A stretch of DNA of 44,975 bases from Acidobacteriota bacterium (GTDB lineage Bacteria > Acidobacteriota > Terriglobia > Acidiferrales > UBA7541), in the NCBI GenBank assembly GCA_018268785.1, contig JAFDVY010000018.1, positions 1 through 44,975 of the forward strand. The letters run 5' to 3'. A model generated the notes under the pieces. The model saw only the letters and a program-made list of their open reading frames with translations, made no database searches and was not told the DNA's origin. The number at the start of each line of letters is the position of its first letter. Within the stretch, counting starts at the first letter, position 1. The position numbers and the translations under genes are program-made. Shown piece after piece: positions 17,443 to 24,513 of the stretch.

Positions 17443-18153
17443 CTAGCCAAGCGCATAATTCAAATTCGCAAGCGCGGAAATTACAGCCGTCTCCGTGCGC
17501 AGAATCAAACTTCCCAGTGACGCCTGCCGGAATCCCGCCGCCTCTGCTGCTGCCAATTCTTCATCGGTCCATCCGCCTTCAGGACCAATCGCCAAAACGG
17601 CTTCAATGACGGCATTTTCCGGCAAGACCGCTCTTAACGGCCGCGCATCGGTCTTTTCCGACAAGATGATCTTGCAGCCCGCCACTTGCGCAAATGCCTG
17701 CTCCGGTGTCTGGACTGTTTTCAACTCGGGGATTCGGACGCGGCGGGACTGTTGCGAGGCTTCCAGCAAAATTCTCTTCCAGCGTTCAGATCGCTTCCCG
17801 GCGGCGTGAAGAAGCGCCTTCTCACTCCGCGCCGCCGCCAGCGGAACAATCGTGTGTACCCCAAGTTCCGTAGCCTTCTCCAGCGCCCACTCCAGCGAAT
17901 CAAATTTCACAATTGAGAGCAGCAGCGTAGTCTCCAGCGCTGATTCCCTGCTGGCAATCGGTTCCAGCAACGCGAACTCAATCCGCTCTTTTTGCACAAG
18001 CTCAATGCGTCCGAGCCACGCGGTTTTTCCGTCGCTCAATTCAAAAAGTTGTCCGGGTTCAGCGCGCAGCACGCGTCCAAGATGATGCGCCGCGTCGCCC
18101 GTCATCGCCGCGCTGTTTTGCACAAACTGTTCAACAAAAAATCGCCTGCGCAA
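17443..18153 (-). CDS. rsmE: 16S rRNA (uracil1498-N3)-methyltransferase
   Basis: 236 residues. A SPOUT-class methyltransferase that makes m3U1498 in 16S rRNA. The PUA-like N-terminal domain (MRRRFFVEQF, DAAHHLGRVLR) precedes the trefoil-knot domain: SIVKFDSLEWALEKATELGV, RWKRILLEASQQSRRVRIPE, and the SAM-binding IGPEGGWTDEE followed by SLGSLILRTETA. The start is a TTG at 18153 with GGGAAA just upstream. It follows dnaJ on the same strand, a common arrangement (dnaJ-prmA-rsmE or dnaJ-rsmE), but the 218-nt gap with a palindromic repeat makes shared transcription uncertain. Confidence 0.93.
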   Translation of the reverse strand: MRRRFFVEQFVQNSAAMTGDAAHHLGRVLRAEPGQLFELSDGKTAWLGRIELVQKERIEFALLEPIASRESALETTLLLSIVKFDSLEWALEKATELGVHTIVPLAAARSEKALLHAAGKRSERWKRILLEASQQSRRVRIPELKTVQTPEQAFAQVAGCKIILSEKTDARPLRAVLPENAVIEAVLAIGPEGGWTDEELAAAEAAGFRQASLGSLILRTETAVISALANLNYALG

Positions 18154-18281
18154 GTAGTTTCCCAGTCCTCACTCAGTAGTTGCTTTGACGTCGCACGCTT
18201 TTTTTGCATACGGGCCAAACCTCGCCACCCATTCCTCGCGCCCACTTTTCAAAATGCGCACTCAACCCCACTGCGTTGACA

Positions 18282-18310
18282 TTCGTCGCGCGGTTTTTTT
18301 GCGCGAGGAA
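18282..18310. repeat. TTCCTCGCGC-type palindrome between dnaJ and rsmE
   Basis: Arms TTCGTCGCGC and GCGCGAGGAA around a GGTTTTTTT loop, followed by TCTGCTTT. Second copy of the palindrome at 14268-14294. Confidence 0.6.
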
Positions 18311-18371
18311 TCTGCTTTCTTTCACCTATCACCAAAACGAATCCAACTTCGATGGTTTGTCCCCGGTACGC

Positions 18372-19514
18372 TCACCCGAAAATATCTTTCACCTTGTCGA
18401 AGAACGACGTCCCGCGTTCCGCTGGTTTGTTCTCCACCTTCAATGTCGCCCCGAGCTGTTCCATCAATTTGCGTTGGTCTCGCGTCAATTTCGTTGGAGT
18501 CAAAACCTGCACGTGATAGTACAAATCGCCCCGCCCACCGCCGCGCGGATCGGGCAATCCCCTACCTTTAATCCGGAACACCGCACCACTCTGCGTGCCT
18601 TCGGGAATTTTCAGTTTCTCTTCCCCATTCAACCCAGGTACTTGCAATTCCGTTCCCAGCGCCGCCTGCACCACGCTCAGCGGAATCGTGCAGTACAAAT
18701 CCGCATTGCGCCGCTCGAAGAACGGATGCTCCTTCACTTCGAGCACAACATACAAGTCCCCCGGCGCGCCGCCATTCGCCCCAACTTCCCCCTCACCCTG
18801 CACGCGCAGCCGCGTCCCGGAATCCACACCCGGCGGAATCCGCAGCTCAATCGTCTTCTCTTTCTCAATCCGGCCTTGGCCGCGGCATTCGAGGCAGCGT
18901 TCCTTGATGATCTGCCCTGCACCCTGGCACGCCGGGCACGTCCGCGTAATCGTGAAAAATCCCTGCTGATACGCCAGTTGGCCGCGCCCGCCGCAACTCT
19001 GGCACGAAGTCGCTCCGGTGCCCGCTTTCGCCCCAGTGCCTTTGCAAGCGCTGCAAAATTCCAGCCGTGGCACCTTAATCTTCGTCGTAACGCCCGCCGC
19101 CCCTTCTTCAAACGTCAGCGTCATGTCATAGCGCAAATCCGCGCCGCGCTGGCTCCGCGCACGCCCGCCGCCGCGCCGCCCGCCGCCCAAAATATCTTCG
19201 AAACCGAAGAAATCTCCGAAGATGTCGTGGAAGTCCTGAAAAATTGTTCCGTTAAAGTCCGTCGCGCCGCCCGCCGAACTCAGCCCGGCATGACCATACG
19301 TGTCATACACCTGCCGCTTTTCCGAATCGCTGAGCACGCTGTACGCTTCCGTACATTCGCGGAAATTTACTTCCGCCTCTTCTTTATTCTTGGGGTTCCG
19401 GTCTGGATGCCACTTCAACGCGGCTTGGCGGTATGAACTTTTAATTTCTTCCACCGTCGCGGTCTTCGAGACGCCGAGCACTTCATAAAAATCCCGTTGA
19501 TTCGTCCTGGCCAT
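18372..19514 (-). CDS. dnaJ: Chaperone DnaJ
   Basis: 380 residues from ATG 19514 (AAGGA about 7 nt upstream; the longer frame translates a repeat). J domain with HPD inside ALKWHPDRNP, a short Gly-rich region with several Arg/Gly stretches (about residues 95-130), then four zinc-binding CxxCxGxG repeats (CSACKGTG, CQSCGGRG, CPACQGAG, CLECRGQG), and the C-terminal substrate-binding domains. It is the co-chaperone that stimulates the DnaK ATPase. It is the third gene of hrcA-grpE-dnaJ; a GTAG repeat separates it from grpE. Confidence 0.96.
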   Translation of the reverse strand: MARTNQRDFYEVLGVSKTATVEEIKSSYRQAALKWHPDRNPKNKEEAEVNFRECTEAYSVLSDSEKRQVYDTYGHAGLSSAGGATDFNGTIFQDFHDIFGDFFGFEDILGGGRRGGGRARSQRGADLRYDMTLTFEEGAAGVTTKIKVPRLEFCSACKGTGAKAGTGATSCQSCGGRGQLAYQQGFFTITRTCPACQGAGQIIKERCLECRGQGRIEKEKTIELRIPPGVDSGTRLRVQGEGEVGANGGAPGDLYVVLEVKEHPFFERRNADLYCTIPLSVVQAALGTELQVPGLNGEEKLKIPEGTQSGAVFRIKGRGLPDPRGGGRGDLYYHVQVLTPTKLTRDQRKLMEQLGATLKVENKPAERGTSFFDKVKDIFG

Positions 19515-19543
19515 TCGTTTTCCTTCTCGATTTGGAGACTTTT

Positions 19544-19569
19544 GTAGCGCCGCCCCCAAGGGCGGCATC
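19544..19569 (+). repeat. GTAG-footed REP-like palindrome in the grpE-dnaJ gap
   Basis: GTAGCGCCGCCCCCAAGGGC then GGCATC; stem GCCGCCC / GGGCGGC is a perfect 7-bp inverted repeat. It is inside the heat-shock operon, between grpE and dnaJ. Confidence 0.8.
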
Positions 19570-19589
19570 TTTCTTTTGTTCCGAGTAAC

Positions 19590-20141
19590 CTAATTCGCTG
19601 TCGTCTTCGATGCCGCACCCGAATGTACCGCTACTCGCACCATCGCGGGCCGCAATACCCTGCCGTGGTAGAGATATCCCGCCTGAAAAACCTGCAACAC
19701 GGTTCCATCCGCCGCATCCGGCGATTCTGCCCGATCCACTGCCTGATGCTGATGGGGGTCGAACTGCTTCCCAATCGGATCGATGCGCTCCACTCCCAGC
19801 TTCGCCAGATTCTCCAGCAACTGCTTGTAGATCAGTTCGAAACCCTTGCGGTAATTTTCGTACTCGGCTTCTTTGTGCGAAGCCAGCGCATGCTCAAAAC
19901 TGTCCACCGTCGGAATCAGCGTTTCCACCACCCGCGCCGTGGCTCGTTTGCTGTCCTCGAATCTTTCTTTCTCTATGCGTTTGCGGTAGTTGTCAAAATC
20001 CGCCTGCCGCCTCAGCAAGGTTTGCTTCAAGTCATCCAAATCTGCCGAAAGTTTCGCCACGTCCGCATCCGCGCGAATGCCTTCTTCCGCGAGCGCCTCT
20101 TCCTCGCGCCGCTTGTCCTGATTGTCCAGGTCCCTAGCCAT
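19590..20141 (-). CDS. grpE: Nucleotide exchange factor GrpE
   Basis: 183 residues from ATG 20141. GrpE releases ADP from DnaK. A charged N-terminus and long coiled coil (about residues 10-75, with LLRRQADFDNYRKRIEKE) lead into VVETLIPTVDSFEHAL and the C-terminal beta domain with GVERIDPIGKQFDPHQHQAV and VFQAGYLYHGRVLRPAMVRVA, all standard for the family. It lies 29 nt after hrcA and before dnaJ on the same strand, and is expected to be under CIRCE/HrcA control. Confidence 0.95.
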   Translation of the reverse strand: MARDLDNQDKRREEEALAEEGIRADADVAKLSADLDDLKQTLLRRQADFDNYRKRIEKERFEDSKRATARVVETLIPTVDSFEHALASHKEAEYENYRKGFELIYKQLLENLAKLGVERIDPIGKQFDPHQHQAVDRAESPDAADGTVLQVFQAGYLYHGRVLRPAMVRVAVHSGAASKTTAN

Positions 20142-20170
20142 TTCCTCGTCCCCTTCCAAAATTTCGTAAA

Positions 20171-21214
20171 TCAGATTTTTCCCAGCGCTTCCCCGAACAA
20201 CTCCGCTACATATGCCACGGCGCTGATTGCCCGCTCATACTGCATCCGCGTCGGCCCCAGAATTCCCAATGAACCTTGCGCCATGTCTGCGCGCGTATAA
20301 GGCGCGCTGATCATCGCCAGATTTTCTCCTGCGTGCGAAATCTCTTTAATGCCGATCTGCACCAGCACCGGTTCCGGCGCATCAATGCAAGCGTTCAATA
20401 CGCTCACCAGCCGGTGCTTCTCCTCAATCGCTTCCAGCAAATCCCGCAACTGAGCATGACTCGAAAATTCCGGCGCTCCGACAATCTGCGCAGTCCCTTC
20501 CACGTACACTTGCCGCGCTGGGCCTTCCTCAAGCGCGACTGGGTCGCAAAGCGCCAGCGCACTCTGTGCCAATCCCTCATACCGCTCGCGCTCCGTGGCC
20601 AGCTTCAACAACAGATCCTCGCGAATCGCTTCGAGCGTCCAGCCCGAATATTGTCTATTCAAGAATTCCGCAGTCGCATCCAATTCAAGCTGCGTAAACA
20701 TCCGGTTCGGCTTTACGATTTTGTCCCGCGTGTTTCCACCCGGCATCGTCAAAACAACAACAACTCGCCCGTCCGGGAGCAACCACATGCGTGCGTGCTC
20801 TAAAATCGTCCTCCGCATCGGCGGCGCCACGATGATTCCCAAACCGTTGGAAACTTCCGCCAGCACGTGCCCAGCGCGTTCGGTAATCTCTTCCGTTGTT
20901 TTTGCTTGCGACATTTGCCCGCGAATCCAGTCGCGGTCATGGACGCTCAGCGTCGCCTGCGCTGCAATTTCCTGCGCAAAAAACCGGTATGCCGCCGCCG
21001 TGGGCACTCGGCCCGCCGAAGTATGCGGCTGGTACAAAAAACCGCCGTCTTCCAGATCCGCCATCACGTTGCGAATCGTGGCGGGACTCAGCGTTTCTTC
21101 AAACCGCTTGGAAATCGCGCGCGAAGACACCGGTTCGCCCGTTTCAATGTAAGTTCGAACGACATCGGCCAAAATTTGCCTGTTGCGCCGTTCCTGGATG
21201 GCTGCGTTTTGCAT
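20171..21214 (-). CDS. hrcA: Heat-inducible transcription repressor HrcA
   Basis: 347 residues from ATG 21214; an in-frame GTG at 21223 lies inside the operator and is less likely. N-terminal winged helix (RQILADVVRTYIETGEPVSSRAISKRF, then LSPATIRNVMADLEDGGFLYQPHTSAGRVPT) is the signature of HrcA, followed by the GAF-like dimerisation region ending in GSLGILGPTRMQYERAISAV. It represses class I heat-shock genes by binding CIRCE, and the GroE chaperonin modulates it. It is first in hrcA-grpE-dnaJ; dnaK and groESL are not in the window. Confidence 0.96.
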   Translation of the reverse strand: MQNAAIQERRNRQILADVVRTYIETGEPVSSRAISKRFEETLSPATIRNVMADLEDGGFLYQPHTSAGRVPTAAAYRFFAQEIAAQATLSVHDRDWIRGQMSQAKTTEEITERAGHVLAEVSNGLGIIVAPPMRRTILEHARMWLLPDGRVVVVLTMPGGNTRDKIVKPNRMFTQLELDATAEFLNRQYSGWTLEAIREDLLLKLATERERYEGLAQSALALCDPVALEEGPARQVYVEGTAQIVGAPEFSSHAQLRDLLEAIEEKHRLVSVLNACIDAPEPVLVQIGIKEISHAGENLAMISAPYTRADMAQGSLGILGPTRMQYERAISAVAYVAELFGEALGKI

Positions 21215-21216
21215 CG

Positions 21217-21243
21217 TTAGCACTCTCTATCTGGAAGTGCTGA
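21217..21243 (-). promoter_or_regulatory. CIRCE operator of the hrcA-grpE-dnaJ operon
   Basis: TTAGCACTC, 9-nt spacer, AAGTGCTGA: matches TTAGCACTC-N9-GAGTGCTAA with two differences in the second arm. It ends 2 nt from the hrcA start codon. A TTGACA at 21262-21267 (complement) is a plausible -35; its -10 would overlap the operator. Confidence 0.9.
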
Positions 21244-21304
21244 CTACTATTTTAGGGAGGCTGTCAAGCCCGGTCAACGCCAACCGCCGACGGCCGTGTG
21301 GAGT

Positions 21305-21323
21305 GCGGCAGCCCAGCTGCCGT
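21305..21323. repeat. GCGGCAGC-CCA-GCTGCCGT palindrome
   Basis: An 8-bp stem with one end wobble in the gap between the hrcA promoter and the aldehyde dehydrogenase stop. It lacks the GTAG foot. Confidence 0.5.
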
Positions 21324-21370
21324 TTTGGTTTGGCGTCGAACCTGCTTCCGCCTTCCGGTCCCTCTAACAA

Positions 21371-22873
21371 CTAATTGTTATCGATCTGCGCGCGCTGCAG
21401 TTTGTCCGAATAATCGATGTAAAGAGTCTTCCACTCGGTAAAGAAATCAATTGCAGCACCCGCGGCTTCGCGATGGCCATTTCCCGTCTGCTTCGTTCCG
21501 CCAAATGGCATGTGCGTTTCCGCCCCAATCGTCGGCGCGTTGACATAGACAATGCCGGTGTAAAGATCGCGCATCGCCGCAAACGCCTGGTTCACGTTCT
21601 TGGTGTAGATCGAAGCAGACAATCCGTACGCGACTCCGTTTGCAATTGAAATCGCTTCGTCAAATCCATCGAATGGAATCACGCTCACCACCGGGCCGAA
21701 AATTTCTTCCTGAGCCACGCGCATTTTCGCATCTACGTCGCCAAACACCGTCGGCTCGTGGAACCAGCCCTTGGCGTGTGCGCCACTGTTCAAGCGATTC
21801 CCGCCAGTCAGCAGCTTCGCATTTTCTTTCTTTCCGATTTCGACGTAACTCATCACCGTGTTCAACTGTTGCTCGTTGATGCACGGCCCCATTTCGATTT
21901 TTGGATCAAGCCCGTCGCCCACGCGCAACGTTTTTACGCGCTCCACAAATCGCTTTACGAATTCACCGTACACTTTTTTGTGCACTGCCACGCGGCTCGC
22001 GGCGGTGCAACGCTGGCCAGTTGTACCAAATCCGCCCCACACCGCACCGTCAATGGCCAAATCGAGATTTGCATCGTCCATCACGATGATGATGTTTTTT
22101 CCGCCCATCTCCAGGCTGACGTGCTTGAAATCCGGGGCGCATGCCGAAGCAATAATTCTCCCCACTGCGCTCGAGCCCGTAAAACTCATCACCGGAACGT
22201 CTTTGTGTTTCGAAAGGGGCGCGCCCGCATCCGGCCCGTCACCGCTGACAATATTTACAACGCCTTTGGGCAACCCGGCTTCGACGAGCGCCTGCACGTA
22301 GTGATACGATGACAACGGCGTATCTTCCGCTGGCTTAAGCACCACTGTATTCCCCGCCACAAGGGCGGGCGCCATTTTCCACGAGGGAATCGCCATGGGA
22401 AAATTCCACGGCGTAATCAACCCGCACACGCCTACAGATTGACGCACACTCATCGCAAATTTATTCGGCAACTCCGAAGGAGTCGTCTGGCCAAACAGTC
22501 GCCGCCCTTCGCCCGCCATGTAGTACGTCATATCAATGGCTTCTTGCACGTCGCCGCGGGTCTCGGCCAGGACTTTGCCCATCTCGCGCGTCATGTCCTT
22601 CGAATATTCTTCTTTTCGCTGAACTAAAATTTCCGCGGCGCGATACAAAATTTCCGCCCGCTTCGGGGCCGGCACAAGCCGCCACGACTTGTACGCCTCT
22701 TTCGCCGCGTCCACTGCAGCATTTACGTCCGCTTCATTCGACGCGACAAAATGTCCGATCACTTCGTCCGTATTCGCGGGATTGCGGTTCTCATACGTCT
22801 TCCCGCTCTTCGAGTCCACCCATTCCCCGCCAATAAAATTATTGTAAACGCGCGCCGACGCTGCCGTTGCCAT
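21371..22873 (-). CDS. NAD(P)-dependent aldehyde dehydrogenase
   Basis: 500 residues, full length. It oxidises an aldehyde to the acid through a cysteine thiohemiacetal. Catalytic residues are all present: N157 in TPWNFPM, E255 in [10 protein letters not shown]289 in [11 protein letters not shown]; the cofactor loop FTGSSAVGR is at about 231-239. The C-terminus ([42 protein letters not shown]) places it in a subfamily of ALDHs often annotated only as 'aldehyde dehydrogenase'; the substrate is not predictable. The ATG 22873 is preceded by AGGAGG at 5 nt, one of the strongest ribosome sites in the window. No neighbour suggests a pathway. Confidence 0.9.
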   Translation of the reverse strand: MATAASARVYNNFIGGEWVDSKSGKTYENRNPANTDEVIGHFVASNEADVNAAVDAAKEAYKSWRLVPAPKRAEILYRAAEILVQRKEEYSKDMTREMGKVLAETRGDVQEAIDMTYYMAGEGRRLFGQTTPSELPNKFAMSVRQSVGVCGLITPWNFPMAIPSWKMAPALVAGNTVVLKPAEDTPLSSYHYVQALVEAGLPKGVVNIVSGDGPDAGAPLSKHKDVPVMSFTGSSAVGRIIASACAPDFKHVSLEMGGKNIIIVMDDANLDLAIDGAVWGGFGTTGQRCTAASRVAVHKKVYGEFVKRFVERVKTLRVGDGLDPKIEMGPCINEQQLNTVMSYVEIGKKENAKLLTGGNRLNSGAHAKGWFHEPTVFGDVDAKMRVAQEEIFGPVVSVIPFDGFDEAISIANGVAYGLSASIYTKNVNQAFAAMRDLYTGIVYVNAPTIGAETHMPFGGTKQTGNGHREAAGAAIDFFTEWKTLYIDYSDKLQRAQIDNN

Positions 22874-22902
22874 ACTTCCTCCTAGCTCTTCGCTCTTTAG
22901 GG

Positions 22903-22959
22903 GGTCGGAGCTTTAGCTCCGACATGCTATCGTTAGAAAAACAGGGGCTTTAGCCCCTG
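22903..22959. repeat. Pair of perfect palindromes upstream of the aldehyde dehydrogenase gene
   Basis: GTCGGAGCT / AGCTCCGAC (22904-22923, paired across TT) and CAGGGGCT / AGCCCCTG (22942-22959) in the gap after the gene start. They resemble the CTTTAG loop of the GTAG elements but lack the foot. The rest of 22960-23098 holds one more hairpin, CGACAAG / CTTGTCG (23054-23073), and no gene. Confidence 0.6.
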
Positions 22960-23098
22960 AGGAAACTCTTTCGCAGACATTTGACTTTAACATCCGCCTT
23001 CAAACATCGTCAAACGAGCGCTGTTCGTGCAGCGAGCCAGGGTGCGGTTAGCCCGACAAGGGCTCGCTTGTCGTATTCTCCGGGACGGCTGAGGGCAG

Positions 23099-23290
23099 CT
23101 AAGGCGTCTTGTCGAGAAATAGATAGATGGCGGTTATGCGCCCATCGCGGGTGGTGATGAAATCAGTCCCGGAGACTTCCGGCGCCTGAACCATTGGCAA
23201 GCCGGAAGCGCGGTTCAAGGACGATCCGCTGCCGCGGGTGCATGAATTGCCATTTTCCGGGAGTTGGGCGGGCCCGCAAGTGGCAGGCAA
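23099..23290 (-). pseudogene. Remnant of a SnoaL/NTF2-like domain protein
   Basis: Only the last 25 or so residues (VSGTDFITTRDGRITAIYLFLDK) look like a protein: they resemble the C-terminal strands of SnoaL-like / nuclear transport factor 2-like proteins, which end with a D-G-[KR]-I ... FLD pattern. The upstream part of the frame has no family character and the full-length domain (about 110-130 residues) is missing. I read it as a decayed gene fragment; a frameshifted or diverged gene is the alternative. Confidence 0.45.
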
Positions 23291-23335
23291 GCTAAGCCGC
23301 GCCGTTTGAGGAACTTACGATAATTCACTTTGGAC

Positions 23336-23365
23336 TTGACACAACGATTAATCCTGTGCTAGCCT
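23336..23365 (+). promoter_or_regulatory. Strong sigma-70-like promoter ahead of the HNH gene
   Basis: TTGACA (23336-23341), 18-nt spacer, TAGCCT (23360-23365) with the extended -10 TG one base upstream. Transcription would begin near 23372, only about 13 nt before a terminator hairpin. Confidence 0.6.
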
Positions 23366-23384
23366 TTACCTTGTAAGGAACTAC

Positions 23385-23410
23385 GCCCCGACGCCAGTCG
23401 GGGCCTTTTT
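23385..23410 (+). terminator. Intrinsic-terminator hairpin in the HNH gene leader
   Basis: GCCCCGAC-GCCA-GTCGGGGC, a perfect 8-bp stem, then C and five T. It lies 13-40 nt after the predicted start of transcription and 128 nt before the HNH start codon, so it either attenuates the gene or ends a very short RNA. Confidence 0.75.
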
Positions 23411-23537
23411 GTTATGGGCTGCAGTAGCCACGCTGCGGCTTTTCTGGGTTAAATGCCTCCCTTGGACCTTTCGATTCGTGTTGCCGCGCTATCCGTGTGC
23501 CCGCGCGCCTTTGAAGCCTGATCCTGGAATAAAACTA

Positions 23538-24233
23538 ATGAAAAAGAAGCCAAACGCCGAACTCGTCTGGAAACAGATGGAAGATGTACTTGCACCTGAG
23601 CTTAGCTTTTCTGTGATTGATCGCGCTGTGTATTCGCATCTTCTCCGGCATAGCCGGCTCGAAGGAAAGCATCGAATGCGTTTCTCGATTTGCTGGCTGG
23701 CGCGGGGCACACGCATGTCCGAGTGGTCCGCACGGGTGGCCGTACGCCGCTTGATTGCGGAAGGAGTGCTAGTCCTGATCGAGCGGAGTTGTCAGGCCCA
23801 TCACGTCGTGCATGTTCGGCTTCCTCATGAGGTACGCGCATTGCACTCAACAAAGCGCGTGACGAGCAAAACCACCGAGACAAGACGCGGCCTCGATTTT
23901 GCTGAGACGGATTTCTTGCGAACTCAGCCCCTCCGCAAAAGTATCCACGACCGCGAAGGCGGACGGTGCTTCTATTGCCTGCGCCGGTTGACCAAGTGGA
24001 ACCGCTGCCTGGATCATGTGGTGCCAATGGCCCAAAGCGGGCGCAACTCCTATCGCAATTTGGTTTCATGTTGCCATGACTGCAATTCGAGAAAGGCTGA
24101 ACGCAGTGCGGAGGAGTTTCTGCGGTGGCTCTATCGCGAGCGCAAGATAAGTTCAGACGAACTGAGCGGCCGCCTGCACGCTTTGGATGATTTGGCTGTG
24201 GGAAAGCTCAAGCCTCTTCCACGGCAAAAATGA
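23538..24233 (+). CDS. Winged-helix / HNH endonuclease-like protein
   Basis: 231 residues from ATG 23538; a longer frame to 23409 would translate the terminator. Residues about 20-100 look like a winged helix-turn-helix (SVIDRAVYSHLLRHSR, FSICWLARGTRMSEWSARVAVRRLIAEGVLVLIER, HVVHVRLP). The C-terminal half is an HNH nuclease: zinc pairs C144/C147 and C179/C182, DH at 159-160, and the Asn-rich helix N169-SYRNL. HNH proteins with such a DNA-binding domain can be homing or selfish nucleases or phage-defence factors; none is demonstrated. The gene has its own promoter and terminator in the leader and faces against its neighbours, which fits a stand-alone cassette. Confidence 0.75.
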   Translation: MKKKPNAELVWKQMEDVLAPELSFSVIDRAVYSHLLRHSRLEGKHRMRFSICWLARGTRMSEWSARVAVRRLIAEGVLVLIERSCQAHHVVHVRLPHEVRALHSTKRVTSKTTETRRGLDFAETDFLRTQPLRKSIHDREGGRCFYCLRRLTKWNRCLDHVVPMAQSGRNSYRNLVSCCHDCNSRKAERSAEEFLRWLYRERKISSDELSGRLHALDDLAVGKLKPLPRQK

Positions 24234-24396
24234 GTAGCAAGCAAATGCCAGCCCAAAGACGTTTTCGGAGTTCAGGCACGGCCATCTGCGGGTACTCAAC
24301 TACAGCGTAACTCTGTATCCGCTTCCGCGCATCCTGCGCCAACCTCTGCCGACTCATCTTCCTTGCTGTTTCCAGTTTCCGCGCAACATCGGGCAT
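24208..24396 (-). CDS. Possible small protein, low confidence
   Basis: An open frame of 62 codons from ATG 24396, converging on the HNH gene and overlapping its end by 26 nt. It is very basic (KLETARKMSRQRLAQDARKR) with a hydrophobic C-terminus (LWAGICLLLIFAVEEA), which could be one membrane helix. No ribosome-binding site and no family match. It may be chance. Confidence 0.15.
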   Translation of the reverse strand: MPDVARKLETARKMSRQRLAQDARKRIQSYAVVEYPQMAVPELRKRLWAGICLLLIFAVEEA

Positions 24397-24475
24397 TGGC
24401 AGGCTGTTGTGGCAACTGCCGAATTTCGTTGCGAATACGAAAGACGCGCAGGCCCTTCGCCGCTCCAGGTAAACT

Positions 24476-24513
24476 CCTTCGAAACTCAGGACAAACAAGG
24501 GTTCCTACGCTAC
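24476..24513 (-). repeat. GTAG-footed repeat, long variant, supplying the stop codon of the FAD monooxygenase gene
   Basis: On the complement it begins GTAGCGTAGGAACCCTTGTT and ends TGAGTTTCGAAGG. The second TAG of GTAGCGTAG (complement of 24505-24507) is the stop of the monooxygenase gene. Confidence 0.7.

Noticed and set aside
23409..23537. N-terminal extension of the HNH protein
   Set aside because: The extra frame begins in the T tract of the leader terminator and has no family character; the winged helix starts after ATG 23538.
23538..24233. HNH protein as an IscB/IsrB or TnpB-type RNA-guided nuclease
   Set aside because: Only 231 residues, with no RuvC or bridge-helix-like parts and a winged helix instead; the HNH alone is not enough.
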